A stretch of 25,800 nucleotides of DNA from JBQLZQ01 sp052168355 (GTDB taxonomy: Bacteria; Pseudomonadota; Alphaproteobacteria; DSM-16000; Inquilinaceae): positions 1-25,800 of the forward strand of contig JBQLZQ010000074.1 of NCBI GenBank assembly GCA_052168355.1, read 5' to 3'. This document shows positions 1 to 7,818 of the stretch, in pieces. The notes below the pieces were generated by a model that saw only the letters and a program-made list of their open reading frames with translations, searched no databases and was not told the DNA's origin. Made by a program: the position numbers and the translations under genes. Position 1 is the stretch's first letter. Every line of letters starts with the position of its first letter.

Positions 1-19
1 CGGCGCCATCGCCCCAGGA

Positions 20-52
20 CCCCGGCTCAAGGCCGGGGATCGTGGTCTTTTT
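20..52 (+). terminator. GC-rich hairpin with a delayed T-run
   Basis: A 7-bp perfect inverted repeat (CCCCGGC at 20-26, GCCGGGG at 32-38) encloses a 5-base loop, and a short T-run (47-52) follows on the plus strand. This could terminate a plus-strand transcript entering from the left. The T-run lies about eight bases after the stem, so the match to an intrinsic terminator is imperfect. It has no T-run in the orientation needed for rodA, which is transcribed leftwards. It may instead be a dispersed palindromic repeat. Confidence 0.3.
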
Positions 53-118
53 GGTCTGTGTCACCTTCGCCCAAAACCTCTCGCCGCGAGCCCCGGACAC
101 CCCGCCAGGGGCCTGTCT

Positions 119-1279
119 CTAATAGGCTTCCAGCGTCCGGCGGGAAATGCGCACGTCGCGGTTGATGAACACGCAGATGATCAGGCCGAAGCCGATCATG
201 ATGGTCAGCATCGAGGTGCCGCCGTAGGAGATCAGCGGCAGCGGCACGCCGACCACGGGCAACAGGCCCATGACCATGGCGATGTTGATAAAGACGTAGA
301 GGAACAGGGTGACGGTCAGCCCCAGGGCCAGCAGCCGGCCGAAATGGTTGCGGCTGCGCAGGCCGATGACCGTGCAATAGACCAGGATCAGGACATAGAG
401 GCCGATCAGGCCCAGCCCCCCGGCCAGGCCGAATTCCTCGGCCAGCATGGTGAAGATGAAGTCGGTCTGCTTTTCGGGCAGGAAGTTGAGGTGGCTCTGG
501 GTGCCGCCCAGAAACCCCTTGCCGAACACCCCGCCCGAGCCCAGCGCGATCTTCGACTGCAGGATGTGGTAGCCGGCGCCCAGCGGATCGTTCTCGGGGT
601 TGAGGAAGGTCAGCACCCGGTTCTTCTGGTACTCGTGCAGAAACTGCCAGGCGACCGGGATCGACCCGACCCCCGCGGCGATCACCACGGCGAACTTCCA
701 CAGCCGCACCCCGGCCAGGAAGAACAGCGCCCCGCCGACCATCATCAGCATCAGCGCGGTGCCCAGATCGGGCTGCCGGAGCACCAGGGCGACCGGCGCC
801 AGCACCATCAGCAGCGGCGCGATCAGCCGGGTCGGCCGCCACACCTCCTCCAGCGTCGGGCTGTGGAAGTACCGGGCCAGGGCCAGGACCAGGGCGACCT
901 TCATGATCTCCGACGGCTGCAGCTGGATGACCCCCAGATCGATCCAGCGCTGGGCGCCCATGCCGATCGACCCCATGACCTCGACCACGATCAGCAGGGC
1001 AAAGGCCGCGCAATAGATCGGATAGGCCATGCGCAGCCAGAACCGGAGGTCGAACATGGCCACGAACAGCATGATCGCGACGCCGACGCCAAAGCGCACC
1101 ATCTGACGCGACGCCCAGGGCGAATAGCTGCCGTTGGCGGCCGAATAGAGCATGGCGAAGCCGACGCAGGCGACCATGCCGATCAGCAGCACCAGGCCCC
1201 AGTTCACCTGGACGAACCGTTCGCCCAGGGTCATGCGGCCATGGGCCGACTGGAAATCGTGGCGGGCGGCGAAGCTCAT
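119..1279 (-). CDS. rodA: Rod-shape-determining peptidoglycan glycosyltransferase RodA (SEDS family)
   Basis: RodA is the SEDS-family integral membrane glycosyltransferase that polymerises lipid II into glycan strands during lateral wall growth, paired with PBP2. The 386-residue product has about ten hydrophobic segments and the SEDS signatures QPSEIMK (121-127), the loop with NPENDPLGAGYH (about 227-238) and LPEKQTDFIF (267-276). D273 in that last motif matches the conserved acidic residue of the family. The C-terminal PLISYGGTS is also typical. The ATG at 1279 overlaps the TGA of the PBP2 gene as ATGA, which argues for translational coupling. The reading frame stays open far upstream inside the PBP2 gene, but homology begins only here; a second Met at residue 16 is an alternative start. 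It is the last gene of the mreBCD-mrdA-rodA operon. Confidence 0.96.
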   Translation of the reverse strand: MSFAARHDFQSAHGRMTLGERFVQVNWGLVLLIGMVACVGFAMLYSAANGSYSPWASRQMVRFGVGVAIMLFVAMFDLRFWLRMAYPIYCAAFALLIVVEVMGSIGMGAQRWIDLGVIQLQPSEIMKVALVLALARYFHSPTLEEVWRPTRLIAPLLMVLAPVALVLRQPDLGTALMLMMVGGALFFLAGVRLWKFAVVIAAGVGSIPVAWQFLHEYQKNRVLTFLNPENDPLGAGYHILQSKIALGSGGVFGKGFLGGTQSHLNFLPEKQTDFIFTMLAEEFGLAGGLGLIGLYVLILVYCTVIGLRSRNHFGRLLALGLTVTLFLYVFINIAMVMGLLPVVGVPLPLISYGGTSMLTIMIGFGLIICVFINRDVRISRRTLEAY

Positions 1280-3153
1280 CCGTCGCCCTTTTCGGTCGGC
1301 GGTTCGGTCACCGGCGGGACCGACGCCACGATCCGGGCGCTGTCGCGCTCCTGCGCGGCCTGAAGGATGTCGCGCGCGATCGGCGCGGCCACGGCGCTGC
1401 CGCCGCCGCCATGCTCGACGATGACGGCGGTGGCGTAGCGGGGGGCGTGGATGGGCGCGTACCCGACGAACAGCGCGTGATCGCGGCGGCGCCAGGGCAG
1501 ATCCTCGTTCTTGACGATACCGGCGGCCCGTTCGGCGGCGCTGATGCGGCGTACCTGGGAGGTTCCGGTCTTGCCCGCCATCTGCATGCCTTCGATGGGT
1601 ATCTGGGCGGACCGGGCCGTTCCGCGCCTGCCGTTGGTGACCTCGACCATGCTGTCGAGGATGACCGCCAGGGACCGGTCGCTGACGCCGATCGACGCCG
1701 GCGGCGCCTCGTCGGCGGCTTCGCCCTCGATCCTGCGCATCAGGTGCGGCGTCACCACCTTGCCGCCATTGGCCAGCCGCGCGGTCATGGTGGCCAGCTG
1801 CAGCGGCGTGCTCAGGACAAAACCCTGGCCGATGGAGGCGACCAGCGATTCGCCCTGCTGCCAGGTCTCGCCGGTCTTGGCCAGCTTCCACTCCCGGGTC
1901 GGCATCACCCCGGCCCGTTCGCCGGGCATGTCGATGCCCAGCTTTTCGCCGAGCCCGAACCTGACGGCCATGGCCGAGATCTTGTCGACGCCAAGCTTGC
2001 GGGCCAGGTCGTAGAAATAGACGTCGCAGGACTGGGCCATCGCGTCGATCAGGCCCAGACGGCCGTGGCCGCCCCGCTTCCAGCAATGGAACCGGTGATT
2101 GCCAAGGTGCATGAAGCCGGGACAATGGACGCTGTGATCGGGCGTGATCTGGCCGTCTTCCAGGGCCGCCAGGGCGACCACCATCTTGAAGGTGGATCCC
2201 GGCGCGTATTCGCCGGCGATCGCCTTGTTGTTGAGCGGCCGGTACTCGTTGTTGAGCAGGGCTTCCCAGTTCTTGGTGTCGATGCCCGTGGTGAACAGGT
2301 TGGGATCGTAGCCCGGGCTGGAAACCATCGAGTAGATCTCGCCGGTGTGAACATCCATGGTCACGGCGGCGGCGCTGTGTTCGGCGGCCAGCCGTTCCTG
2401 AACGATCTGCTGCAGCCCGATATCGACGGTCAGCTGAAGCTGCCGGCCCTGCTGCCCCTCGTCACGGCTCAGTTCCCGGATGACCCGGCCGACCGAATTG
2501 ACCTCGACCTGGCTGGTCCCCGCCTCGCCGCGCAGTTTCGCCTCGTATTGGTGCTCGACCCCGTTCTTGCCGATCCGGAAACCGGGCAAGGCCAGCACCG
2601 GATCGCCGGTCAGTTCCTTTTCCGACACCGCCCCGACATAGCCCAGGACATGGGAGGTGGCGTCGTTGAACGGGTAGTGCCGCAGATCGCCGACCTCGAT
2701 GGACAGGCCGGGCAATTCGGGCGCGTTGACCTCGATCTTGGCCACCTGATCCCACCGCAGGTTTTCGCGGACCGTGACCGGCACGAACTTCCGGCGGCGG
2801 CCCACATCGCGCCGGATGCGGGCCAGGTCGCCGTCGCTCAGCGGGACGATGGTGGACAGCTTGGCCAGCGTGGCCTCCACATCGCCGGCATCCTCGGCCA
2901 CCAGGACCACACGGAAGTTCTGCTCGTTGATGGCCAGCGGGGTCCCGAACCGGTCGACGATCAGCCCGCGCGACGGGGCCAGCAGCCGCAGGTTGATGCG
3001 GTTGTCCTCGGCCAGGATCGTGAAACGGTCCCGCTGCTCGACCTGAAGATAATACATGCGGCCGGCCAGGACGCCCAGCAGCCCCAGTTGGGCACCGCCG
3101 AGCACGAAGGCCCGGCGGGACAGATTGCGGTAGCGGTCCGTATCGCGGTCCAT
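1276..3153 (-). CDS. mrdA: Penicillin-binding protein 2, peptidoglycan D,D-transpeptidase
   Basis: This class B penicillin-binding protein cross-links the glycan strands made by RodA in the elongasome. The 625-residue protein has a short cytoplasmic N-terminus, one membrane anchor (about residues 15-37), a pedestal domain, and a transpeptidase domain with the three active-site motifs: S320-T-F-K323 (acylated serine), S375-C-D377 in the SxN position, and K528-T-G-T. Its length is usual for the family. The ATG at 3153 lies 7 bases after the mreD stop, and the stop codon overlaps the rodA start, so the three genes are almost certainly cotranscribed. The C-terminal tail after about residue 600 is low-complexity and acidic/proline-rich, as is common for the family. 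Confidence 0.96.
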   Translation of the reverse strand: MDRDTDRYRNLSRRAFVLGGAQLGLLGVLAGRMYYLQVEQRDRFTILAEDNRINLRLLAPSRGLIVDRFGTPLAINEQNFRVVLVAEDAGDVEATLAKLSTIVPLSDGDLARIRRDVGRRRKFVPVTVRENLRWDQVAKIEVNAPELPGLSIEVGDLRHYPFNDATSHVLGYVGAVSEKELTGDPVLALPGFRIGKNGVEHQYEAKLRGEAGTSQVEVNSVGRVIRELSRDEGQQGRQLQLTVDIGLQQIVQERLAAEHSAAAVTMDVHTGEIYSMVSSPGYDPNLFTTGIDTKNWEALLNNEYRPLNNKAIAGEYAPGSTFKMVVALAALEDGQITPDHSVHCPGFMHLGNHRFHCWKRGGHGRLGLIDAMAQSCDVYFYDLARKLGVDKISAMAVRFGLGEKLGIDMPGERAGVMPTREWKLAKTGETWQQGESLVASIGQGFVLSTPLQLATMTARLANGGKVVTPHLMRRIEGEAADEAPPASIGVSDRSLAVILDSMVEVTNGRRGTARSAQIPIEGMQMAGKTGTSQVRRISAAERAAGIVKNEDLPWRRRDHALFVGYAPIHAPRYATAVIVEHGGGGSAVAAPIARDILQAAQERDSARIVASVPPVTEPPTEKGDG

Positions 3154-3160
3154 GGCGGAA

Positions 3161-3676
3161 TCAGGCGTCCTGCAGAAAACCCCGGTGAACCTGGATGATC
3201 AGCCAGGCCAGCACCGGAAAGAGAGACAGGGTCAAAAGCAACCCGACCATCGGCGACAGGACCGGCATCAGCGCCCCGTAATAGAGGCCGGTCGCCAGCC
3301 ATTGCAGAACCAGGCCGGTCAACCCGGCCATGGCAAAGCCGATCCACAGCACGTGAAAGGACTTGCCGACCAGGAATCGGCGCTGCTCGATGATCAGCCA
3401 TCGCAGCAGGAGATAGACAAAGGCATGCAGGCCGACGGGAGCGCCCATCAGGATATCCTGGAACAGACCGATGGCGAACACCACCGACACAGGCATCAGG
3501 TCGGGCCGGTGAACCGACCAATAGTAAAGGCTGGCCAACGTCAGGCTGGGGGCGACGGCGCCGTAGTAGGGTATCTGCAGCGGAATGGCGCCGAGCAGCA
3601 CCAGCAGAAACGTCACGCACCCCGGCGCGGCCCGGCGCGCGGTTTCGTCCAGCTTGTTCAGAAAAGTGCCGCTCAC
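3161..3676 (-). CDS. mreD: Rod-shape-determining membrane protein MreD
   Basis: MreD is a small polytopic inner-membrane protein that links MreB and MreC to the wall-synthesis machinery. The 171-residue product has about five hydrophobic segments and the family-typical stretch around GLFQDILMGAPVGLHAF (about residues 70-86). MreD sequences diverge strongly, so position between mreC and mrdA is an important part of the call. The start is a GTG at 3676 that overlaps the mreC stop as GTGA, which indicates translational coupling. No alternative function is likely. Confidence 0.93.
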   Translation of the reverse strand: MSGTFLNKLDETARRAAPGCVTFLLVLLGAIPLQIPYYGAVAPSLTLASLYYWSVHRPDLMPVSVVFAIGLFQDILMGAPVGLHAFVYLLLRWLIIEQRRFLVGKSFHVLWIGFAMAGLTGLVLQWLATGLYYGALMPVLSPMVGLLLTLSLFPVLAWLIIQVHRGFLQDA

Positions 3677-4545
3677 CGCCCGTAACCCGGCATCGAGGCC
3701 ATGTGGGCCCCGCCTGCCTCGAGATCGAAGTCGAAGATCCGCGCGAATTCCACCCGGCTGGGGTCCTCGACCGGCTGAACGCGGATGGCCCCGTCCTCGA
3801 TCGACGCGACCACGCCGACGGCGATCCCGGGCGGGAACATGCCGCCATGGCCCGAGGTGGAGATCCGGTCGCCGACCTGAACGACGCTGTCGGCCGGCAG
3901 GTGCAGCAGCCGCGGCTGATGCGTGTTGTCGCCGGCCAGGATGCCGCGATGGCGCCGGCCCTCGACGACGACGGGAATGCGGGCGTTCAAATCGTTCACC
4001 AGAAGGATGCGGGCCGACCGGGATCCGGTCTGGACGATGCGGCCGATCAGGCCCTGACCGCCGATCGCGGCCTGGCCGTCGCGTATCCCGTGCTGGTCGC
4101 CGTAATTGATCACCAGGCTGCGCACGAAGGCGCCGGAATTGTCGGCGATGACGCGGGCGGTGATGACGCTGTGGGCCACGTCGGGCCGGTAGTTCAGCAG
4201 CGACCGCAGGCTCAAATTCTCGGCCTCGAGCCGAAACGCCGCCTGCTGGTACTGATGCAGCGCGGCATTTTCGGCGCGCAGCCGTTCATTGGTTTCGCGC
4301 AGGTCGGCGAGGTTCTGGAATTCCTCGATCATCTCCGCCGCCGTGGCCGCCGGGCGGGCGAAGGCGTTCAAGATGGGGGCGACCGCATCGGTCACACGGA
4401 TCCGTACGCTTTCGACAAAGACGGCGTCGAACTTGCCCACCATCATGACAGCGACGGCGGTCACCAGCAGCGTGACAAAGGAAAAACGCTGCGCGACGGA
4501 CTTGATCGCTGCGATACGAACCATGGGTCTGGTTCGCTGTTTCAC
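3673..4545 (-). CDS. mreC: Rod-shape-determining protein MreC
   Basis: MreC is a bitopic inner-membrane protein whose periplasmic part binds PBP2 and activates the RodA-PBP2 pair. The 290-residue product has a cytoplasmic N-terminus, one membrane span (about residues 20-38), a predicted coiled coil (about 65-115, rich in Glu, Leu, Arg and Asn), and the beta-rich MreC domain with INYGDQHGIRDGQ and GLIGRIV. The chosen start is GTG at 4545, because an AGGG-type ribosome-binding site precedes it; an in-frame ATG at 4524 has none. The stop overlaps the mreD start. A 102-base gap separates it from mreB. Confidence 0.95.
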   Translation of the reverse strand: MKQRTRPMVRIAAIKSVAQRFSFVTLLVTAVAVMMVGKFDAVFVESVRIRVTDAVAPILNAFARPAATAAEMIEEFQNLADLRETNERLRAENAALHQYQQAAFRLEAENLSLRSLLNYRPDVAHSVITARVIADNSGAFVRSLVINYGDQHGIRDGQAAIGGQGLIGRIVQTGSRSARILLVNDLNARIPVVVEGRRHRGILAGDNTHQPRLLHLPADSVVQVGDRISTSGHGGMFPPGIAVGVVASIEDGAIRVQPVEDPSRVEFARIFDFDLEAGGAHMASMPGYGR

Positions 4546-4647
4546 CGGCCTACCCTTCGTTTTGCTCCGACTGCCGCAAAGATCGCCGCAACCGCCGGAT
4601 TCAAGGCCGCTAAGGGCCTGTTATCCATCACTATCGCAGGAGAATCG

Positions 4648-5688
4648 TTAATACATGTTTATGAGGACACTTTTAAGGGTTTTCAGTTCTTCCAGGGCCC
4701 GGCCCGTGCCCAGAGCCACGCAGGACAAGGGATCGTCGCCGATGGACACGGGCAGTCCCGTGGAGTGCCTGAGCACGAAGTCCAGATTGCCCAAAAGCGC
4801 CCCGCCGCCGGTCAGGACAATGCCCTTGTCGACGATGTCCGCGGCCAGTTCCGGCGCCGTATGCTCCAGGGCCACCTTGACCGCCTCGACGATGGCGCCG
4901 ACCGGCTCGGCCAGGCTTTCCGCCACCTGACGCTGGGAAATGACCAGTTCCTTGGGCACCCCGTTCATCAGGTCGCGTCCCTTGATCTCCATCAGCAGCC
5001 CGTCGCCGTCTTCCGGCGGGCAGGCCGACCCGATTTCCTTCTTGATCCGCTCGGCCGATCCCTCGCCGACCAGAAGGTTATGGTTGCGGCGGATATAGGC
5101 GATGATCGCCTCGTCCATCTTGTCGCCGCCGACCCGCACCGACCGGGAATAGACGATCCCGCCCAGCGACAGCACCGCCACCTCCGTGGTCCCGCCGCCG
5201 ATATCGACGACCATGGACCCGGTCGGCTCGGTCACCGGCAGGCCGGCGCCGATCGCCGCGGCCATCGGCTCCTCGATCAGGAACACCTTGCGGGCACCGG
5301 CCGATTCGGCCGATTCCTGAATGGCGCGGCGTTCCACGGCGGTCGACCCGGACGGCACGCAGATGATCACCTGGGGGCTGGCGAAGCTGCGGCGGTTGTG
5401 CACCTTGCGGATGAAATGCTTGATCATCTCTTCCGCGACCTCGAAGTCGGCGATGACACCGTCGCGCAGCGGCCGGATGGCCTGGATATTGCCCGGGGTC
5501 CGGCCCAGCATCTGCTTGGCCTCGTCGCCAACGGCCAGGACCTGGTTGCGGCCCCGGAAATTCGTGATCGCCACCACGGACGGCTCGTTCAGAACGATCC
5601 CACGGCCCTTGACGTACACCAGCGTATTCGCGGTGCCCAGATCGATGGCCATGTCGGCGGAGAGGAAACCCAGAAGATTGGCGAACAT
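4648..5688 (-). CDS. mreB: Actin-like cell-shape protein MreB
   Basis: MreB is a cytoplasmic actin homologue that polymerises on the inner membrane and orients the wall-elongation machinery. At 346 residues it has normal length. Seen directly: the phosphate-1 motif DLGTANTLVYVKG (16-28), the catalytic region PSVVAI, the phosphate-2 motif VDIGGGTTEV (161-170), and the adenosine motif VLTGGGALL (291-299). The N-terminal MFANLLGFLS can form the amphipathic membrane-binding helix known for gram-negative MreB. It is the first gene of the minus-strand operon and its ATG faces a long divergent intergenic region. Confidence 0.98.
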   Translation of the reverse strand: MFANLLGFLSADMAIDLGTANTLVYVKGRGIVLNEPSVVAITNFRGRNQVLAVGDEAKQMLGRTPGNIQAIRPLRDGVIADFEVAEEMIKHFIRKVHNRRSFASPQVIICVPSGSTAVERRAIQESAESAGARKVFLIEEPMAAAIGAGLPVTEPTGSMVVDIGGGTTEVAVLSLGGIVYSRSVRVGGDKMDEAIIAYIRRNHNLLVGEGSAERIKKEIGSACPPEDGDGLLMEIKGRDLMNGVPKELVISQRQVAESLAEPVGAIVEAVKVALEHTAPELAADIVDKGIVLTGGGALLGNLDFVLRHSTGLPVSIGDDPLSCVALGTGRALEELKTLKSVLINMY

Positions 5689-5907
5689 TTGCCTGCGCTT
5701 CGTTAATCTCGGATATGCGGCTCGATGCTTCCGGGGGGTGTCAGAAACCCCGATCGCTCGTTTCGCCTCGCCTATTTACCACTCAAGTTCTTCTTAAGCC
5801 GTTAACGCTGTTGGGAAGGCGGCAAGAATCGTTTGGCCCGTTAGAATTGGCCCTGAACGGCCCCTCGCCGGCCGGTGACGGGCGATGGCCCGGCCGATCC
5901 CGCCGTC

Positions 5908-5937
5908 CCCGCGTCCCAGTATCCCGCGTCCCAGTAT
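5908..5937. repeat. 15-bp direct tandem repeat, two full copies
   Basis: The unit CCCGCGTCCCAGTAT occurs twice head-to-tail (5908-5922 and 5923-5937), and a third copy begins with CCC before the match is lost. It lies in noncoding DNA between mreB and cfa. Its role is unknown; replication slippage is sufficient to explain it. Confidence 0.8.
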
Positions 5938-6050
5938 CCCAGCTGTCAGCGCCATTCGGCCATCGCCCCGTATCGTCCAAAGCCAGCGGCCAGGGCCACC
6001 ATGGTCCCGCCGCATGGCCGCCCGTGGCGGCCGAGGTCACTCGAACATGG

Positions 6051-6065
6051 TTAACAAAATCTTAA
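6051..6065. promoter_or_regulatory. CtrA-type binding motif TTAA-N7-TTAA
   Basis: The sequence has TTAA at 6051-6054, a 7-base spacer, and TTAA at 6062-6065. This equals the TTAA-N7-TTAA core recognised by the alphaproteobacterial response regulator CtrA. At the GC content of this window, a chance match in 25.8 kb is unlikely but possible. It lies about 230 bases before the cfa start and about 360 bases before the mreB start. Whether CtrA binds here, and which gene it would affect, is inference. Confidence 0.45.
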
Positions 6066-6229
6066 AATTGTGTCCGGCGCGGGGTCATTGGTAAGCTTAA
6101 CGCCAAGGGCACGCAACGGTTTTGTCGGGCCCGGCAAGAAGACCAGAAGCACGTCTCGGCCCGGTCGGGACACCCGCCAAAGGCAACGGCGCGGGCCGTG
6201 CCCTGATTCCGGGCGGGATCTCACACCGA

Positions 6230-6258
6230 TTGAAAAAACCAATGCTTAGGGATAGATT
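6230..6258 (+). promoter_or_regulatory. Putative sigma70 promoter of cfa
   Basis: A TTGAAA -35 hexamer (6230-6235) is followed after 17 bases by TAGATT (6253-6258) as a -10. The predicted transcription start near 6265 would leave a leader of about 28 bases with a GGGGGAA ribosome-binding site before the cfa ATG. The spacing is ideal; the -10 matches consensus at four of six positions. Confidence 0.45.
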
Positions 6259-6292
6259 CTTCTAAACAACGATACGATGCGGGGGAACAGGC

Positions 6293-7558
6293 ATGAAACT
6301 GCTGGCCCATATGTTCAGGCGCTTCGTTCAAAACGGCACCTTGCGGGTCATCGATGCCGATGGCGCGCTGCATGTCTTCGCCGGCGGCCCGGGCCCTCAA
6401 GTCACCATCCGACTGCACGACAAGGCGCTTTACACAAAGCTGTTCTTCAAGCCGGAACTCTATGGCGGCGAAGCCTACATGGACGGCACCCTGACCTTCG
6501 AGGACGGCTCCTCGGTCGAGGATCTGCTGACCCTGTTCGCCACCAACCGGCTGGCCCTGGGGTCCTATCCCCTGCAAAGCGCTTTGCGGCGCGCGGCGAA
6601 GGCCGTCCGCCATATCCAGCAGTACAACCCGGCCAGCCGGGCCCGAAAGAACGTGGCCCACCACTACGATCTGTCGAACGACCTCTACCGGCTCTTCCTG
6701 GACCAGGACATGCAGTACAGCTGCGCCTACTACCGGAAAGAGACCGATACGCTGGAGCAAGCGCAGGAGAACAAGAAGCGGCATATCGCGTCCAAGCTTC
6801 TGCTGAAGCCGGGTCAGAAGGTGCTCGATATCGGCTGCGGCTGGGGCGGCCTGTCGCTGTATCTGGCCCGCCAGGCCGATGTCGAGGTCACCGGCATCAC
6901 CCTGTCCACCGAGCAGCTGGACGTCGCCCGCAAGCGCGCGCGGGAGGAAGGGCTGGATGGGCGGGTCCGGTTCGAGCTGATGGACTATCGCGACGTGCAG
7001 GGCAGCTTCGACCGCATCGTGTCGGTGGGCATGTTCGAACATGTCGGCGTCCCGCACTATCCGGCGTTCTTCGAAAAGATCCACGCGCTTCTGCCCGATG
7101 ACGGCGTGGCCCTGTTGCATTCCATCAGCCATCGAAGCCCGCCGGGCGCCACCAGCCCGTGGCTGCGCAAATACATCTTCCCCGGCGGCTATTCGCCCGC
7201 GGTGTCCGAGGTGATGGCGGCGATCGAGCGGAAGTATCTGTGGGTCACCGACATCGAGATCCTGCGCATGCACTACGCCTACACGCTGGCCGAATGGAAC
7301 CGCCGGTTCCAGGCCAACCGCGACAAGGTGGCCGCCATGTACGACGAGCGGTTTTGCCGTATGTGGGAATTCTACCTGATCGCGAGCCAGATGGTCTTTC
7401 GGCACGGCAGCGAGATGGTGTTCCAGATGCAGATCGCCAAAAAGGTCGACGCGGTGCCGTTCACCCGCGACTACATGGTCGACGTCGAGCGGGCGGAACA
7501 GATCCCGACGGTGTCGCCCCAGGAACGTCCCCGCCGCGCCGCGGCCGAGCGGGCGTAA
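6293..7558 (+). CDS. cfa: Cyclopropane-fatty-acyl-phospholipid synthase family methyltransferase
   Basis: The enzyme transfers a methylene group from S-adenosylmethionine to cis double bonds of membrane phospholipid acyl chains, forming cyclopropane rings. The 421-residue product has the CFA N-terminal lipid-binding region (about 1-115), the conserved VAHHYDLSNDLY (121-132), the MQYSCAYY motif (140-147), whose Cys is part of the CFA active-site signature, the SAM-binding glycine motif VLDIGCGWGG (177-186), and the C-terminal stretch around HYAYTLAEWNRRF. ATG at 6293 follows a GGGGGAA ribosome-binding site. It appears monocistronic, with its own promoter. Alphaproteobacteria often carry CFA paralogues with other lipid methyltransferase roles, so the exact product is less certain than the family. 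Confidence 0.92.
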   Translation: MKLLAHMFRRFVQNGTLRVIDADGALHVFAGGPGPQVTIRLHDKALYTKLFFKPELYGGEAYMDGTLTFEDGSSVEDLLTLFATNRLALGSYPLQSALRRAAKAVRHIQQYNPASRARKNVAHHYDLSNDLYRLFLDQDMQYSCAYYRKETDTLEQAQENKKRHIASKLLLKPGQKVLDIGCGWGGLSLYLARQADVEVTGITLSTEQLDVARKRAREEGLDGRVRFELMDYRDVQGSFDRIVSVGMFEHVGVPHYPAFFEKIHALLPDDGVALLHSISHRSPPGATSPWLRKYIFPGGYSPAVSEVMAAIERKYLWVTDIEILRMHYAYTLAEWNRRFQANRDKVAAMYDERFCRMWEFYLIASQMVFRHGSEMVFQMQIAKKVDAVPFTRDYMVDVERAEQIPTVSPQERPRRAAAERA

Positions 7559-7566
7559 TACACAAG

Positions 7567-7581
7567 TTAATGGTGCTTTAA
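7567..7581. promoter_or_regulatory. Second CtrA-type motif TTAA-N7-TTAA
   Basis: TTAA (7567-7570), a 7-base spacer and TTAA (7578-7581) lie just after the cfa stop and about 240 bases before the start of the chemoreceptor-derived ORF. CtrA is known in several Rhodospirillales relatives to control motility and chemotaxis genes, so placement before a former chemoreceptor is consistent. Binding is not shown by sequence alone. Confidence 0.45.
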
Positions 7582-7818
7582 GCTCTCGCGCCTGTAAACG
7601 GTCCCTCAACCTTGGAGAGACGTGCCGGGTCCGCGAGCCCGGGGGCTTTGATCGACGTTGCCCGCCGCGGCGTATCGCACCGTCGCCATGTCTCTCATAA
7701 CGGTTTCGTTCCGATCGGCGGCCTTGGCCTTCCGCTCAGAGCCCCGATGCCCCCTTTGCTTAGCGCCCTCCACACACTTCTCCAGGGCCGATCAAACAGC
7801 GCTTTGGAAGTTTGTGTT

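Larger units (their letters stand above)
5689..6292. other. Divergent intergenic region between mreB and cfa
   Basis: These 604 bases separate the start codons of two divergent genes and must carry the promoters for both. Visible elements are a 15-bp tandem repeat (5908-5937), a GGCCGCC/GGCGGCC hairpin (6016-6032), a TTAA-N7-TTAA motif (6051-6065) and a sigma70-like promoter before cfa (6230-6258). Open frames exist on both strands, but they have low-complexity composition, no convincing start context and no recognisable domain, so I do not call genes. A small RNA cannot be excluded. Confidence 0.6.

Noticed and set aside
2023..2031. PBP2 has SCD rather than SxN in the second active-site motif.
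   Set aside because: Asp at this position seems to be tolerated among PBP2-type transpeptidases and the other motifs are intact, so it is not treated as an anomaly.
1280..2125. Upstream extension of the rodA frame into the PBP2 gene.
   Set aside because: The extra 282 codons are the out-of-frame shadow of mrdA; RodA similarity and an ATGA overlap fix the start at 1279.
3703..5706. A 667-codon plus-strand open frame opposite mreC and mreB.
   Set aside because: It is antisense to two certain genes and rich in Gln, His, Asp and Arg, as is typical of the reverse of GC-rich coding DNA. The similar plus-strand frames at 1411-3198, 12068-13939 and 13524-15512 were rejected for the same reason.
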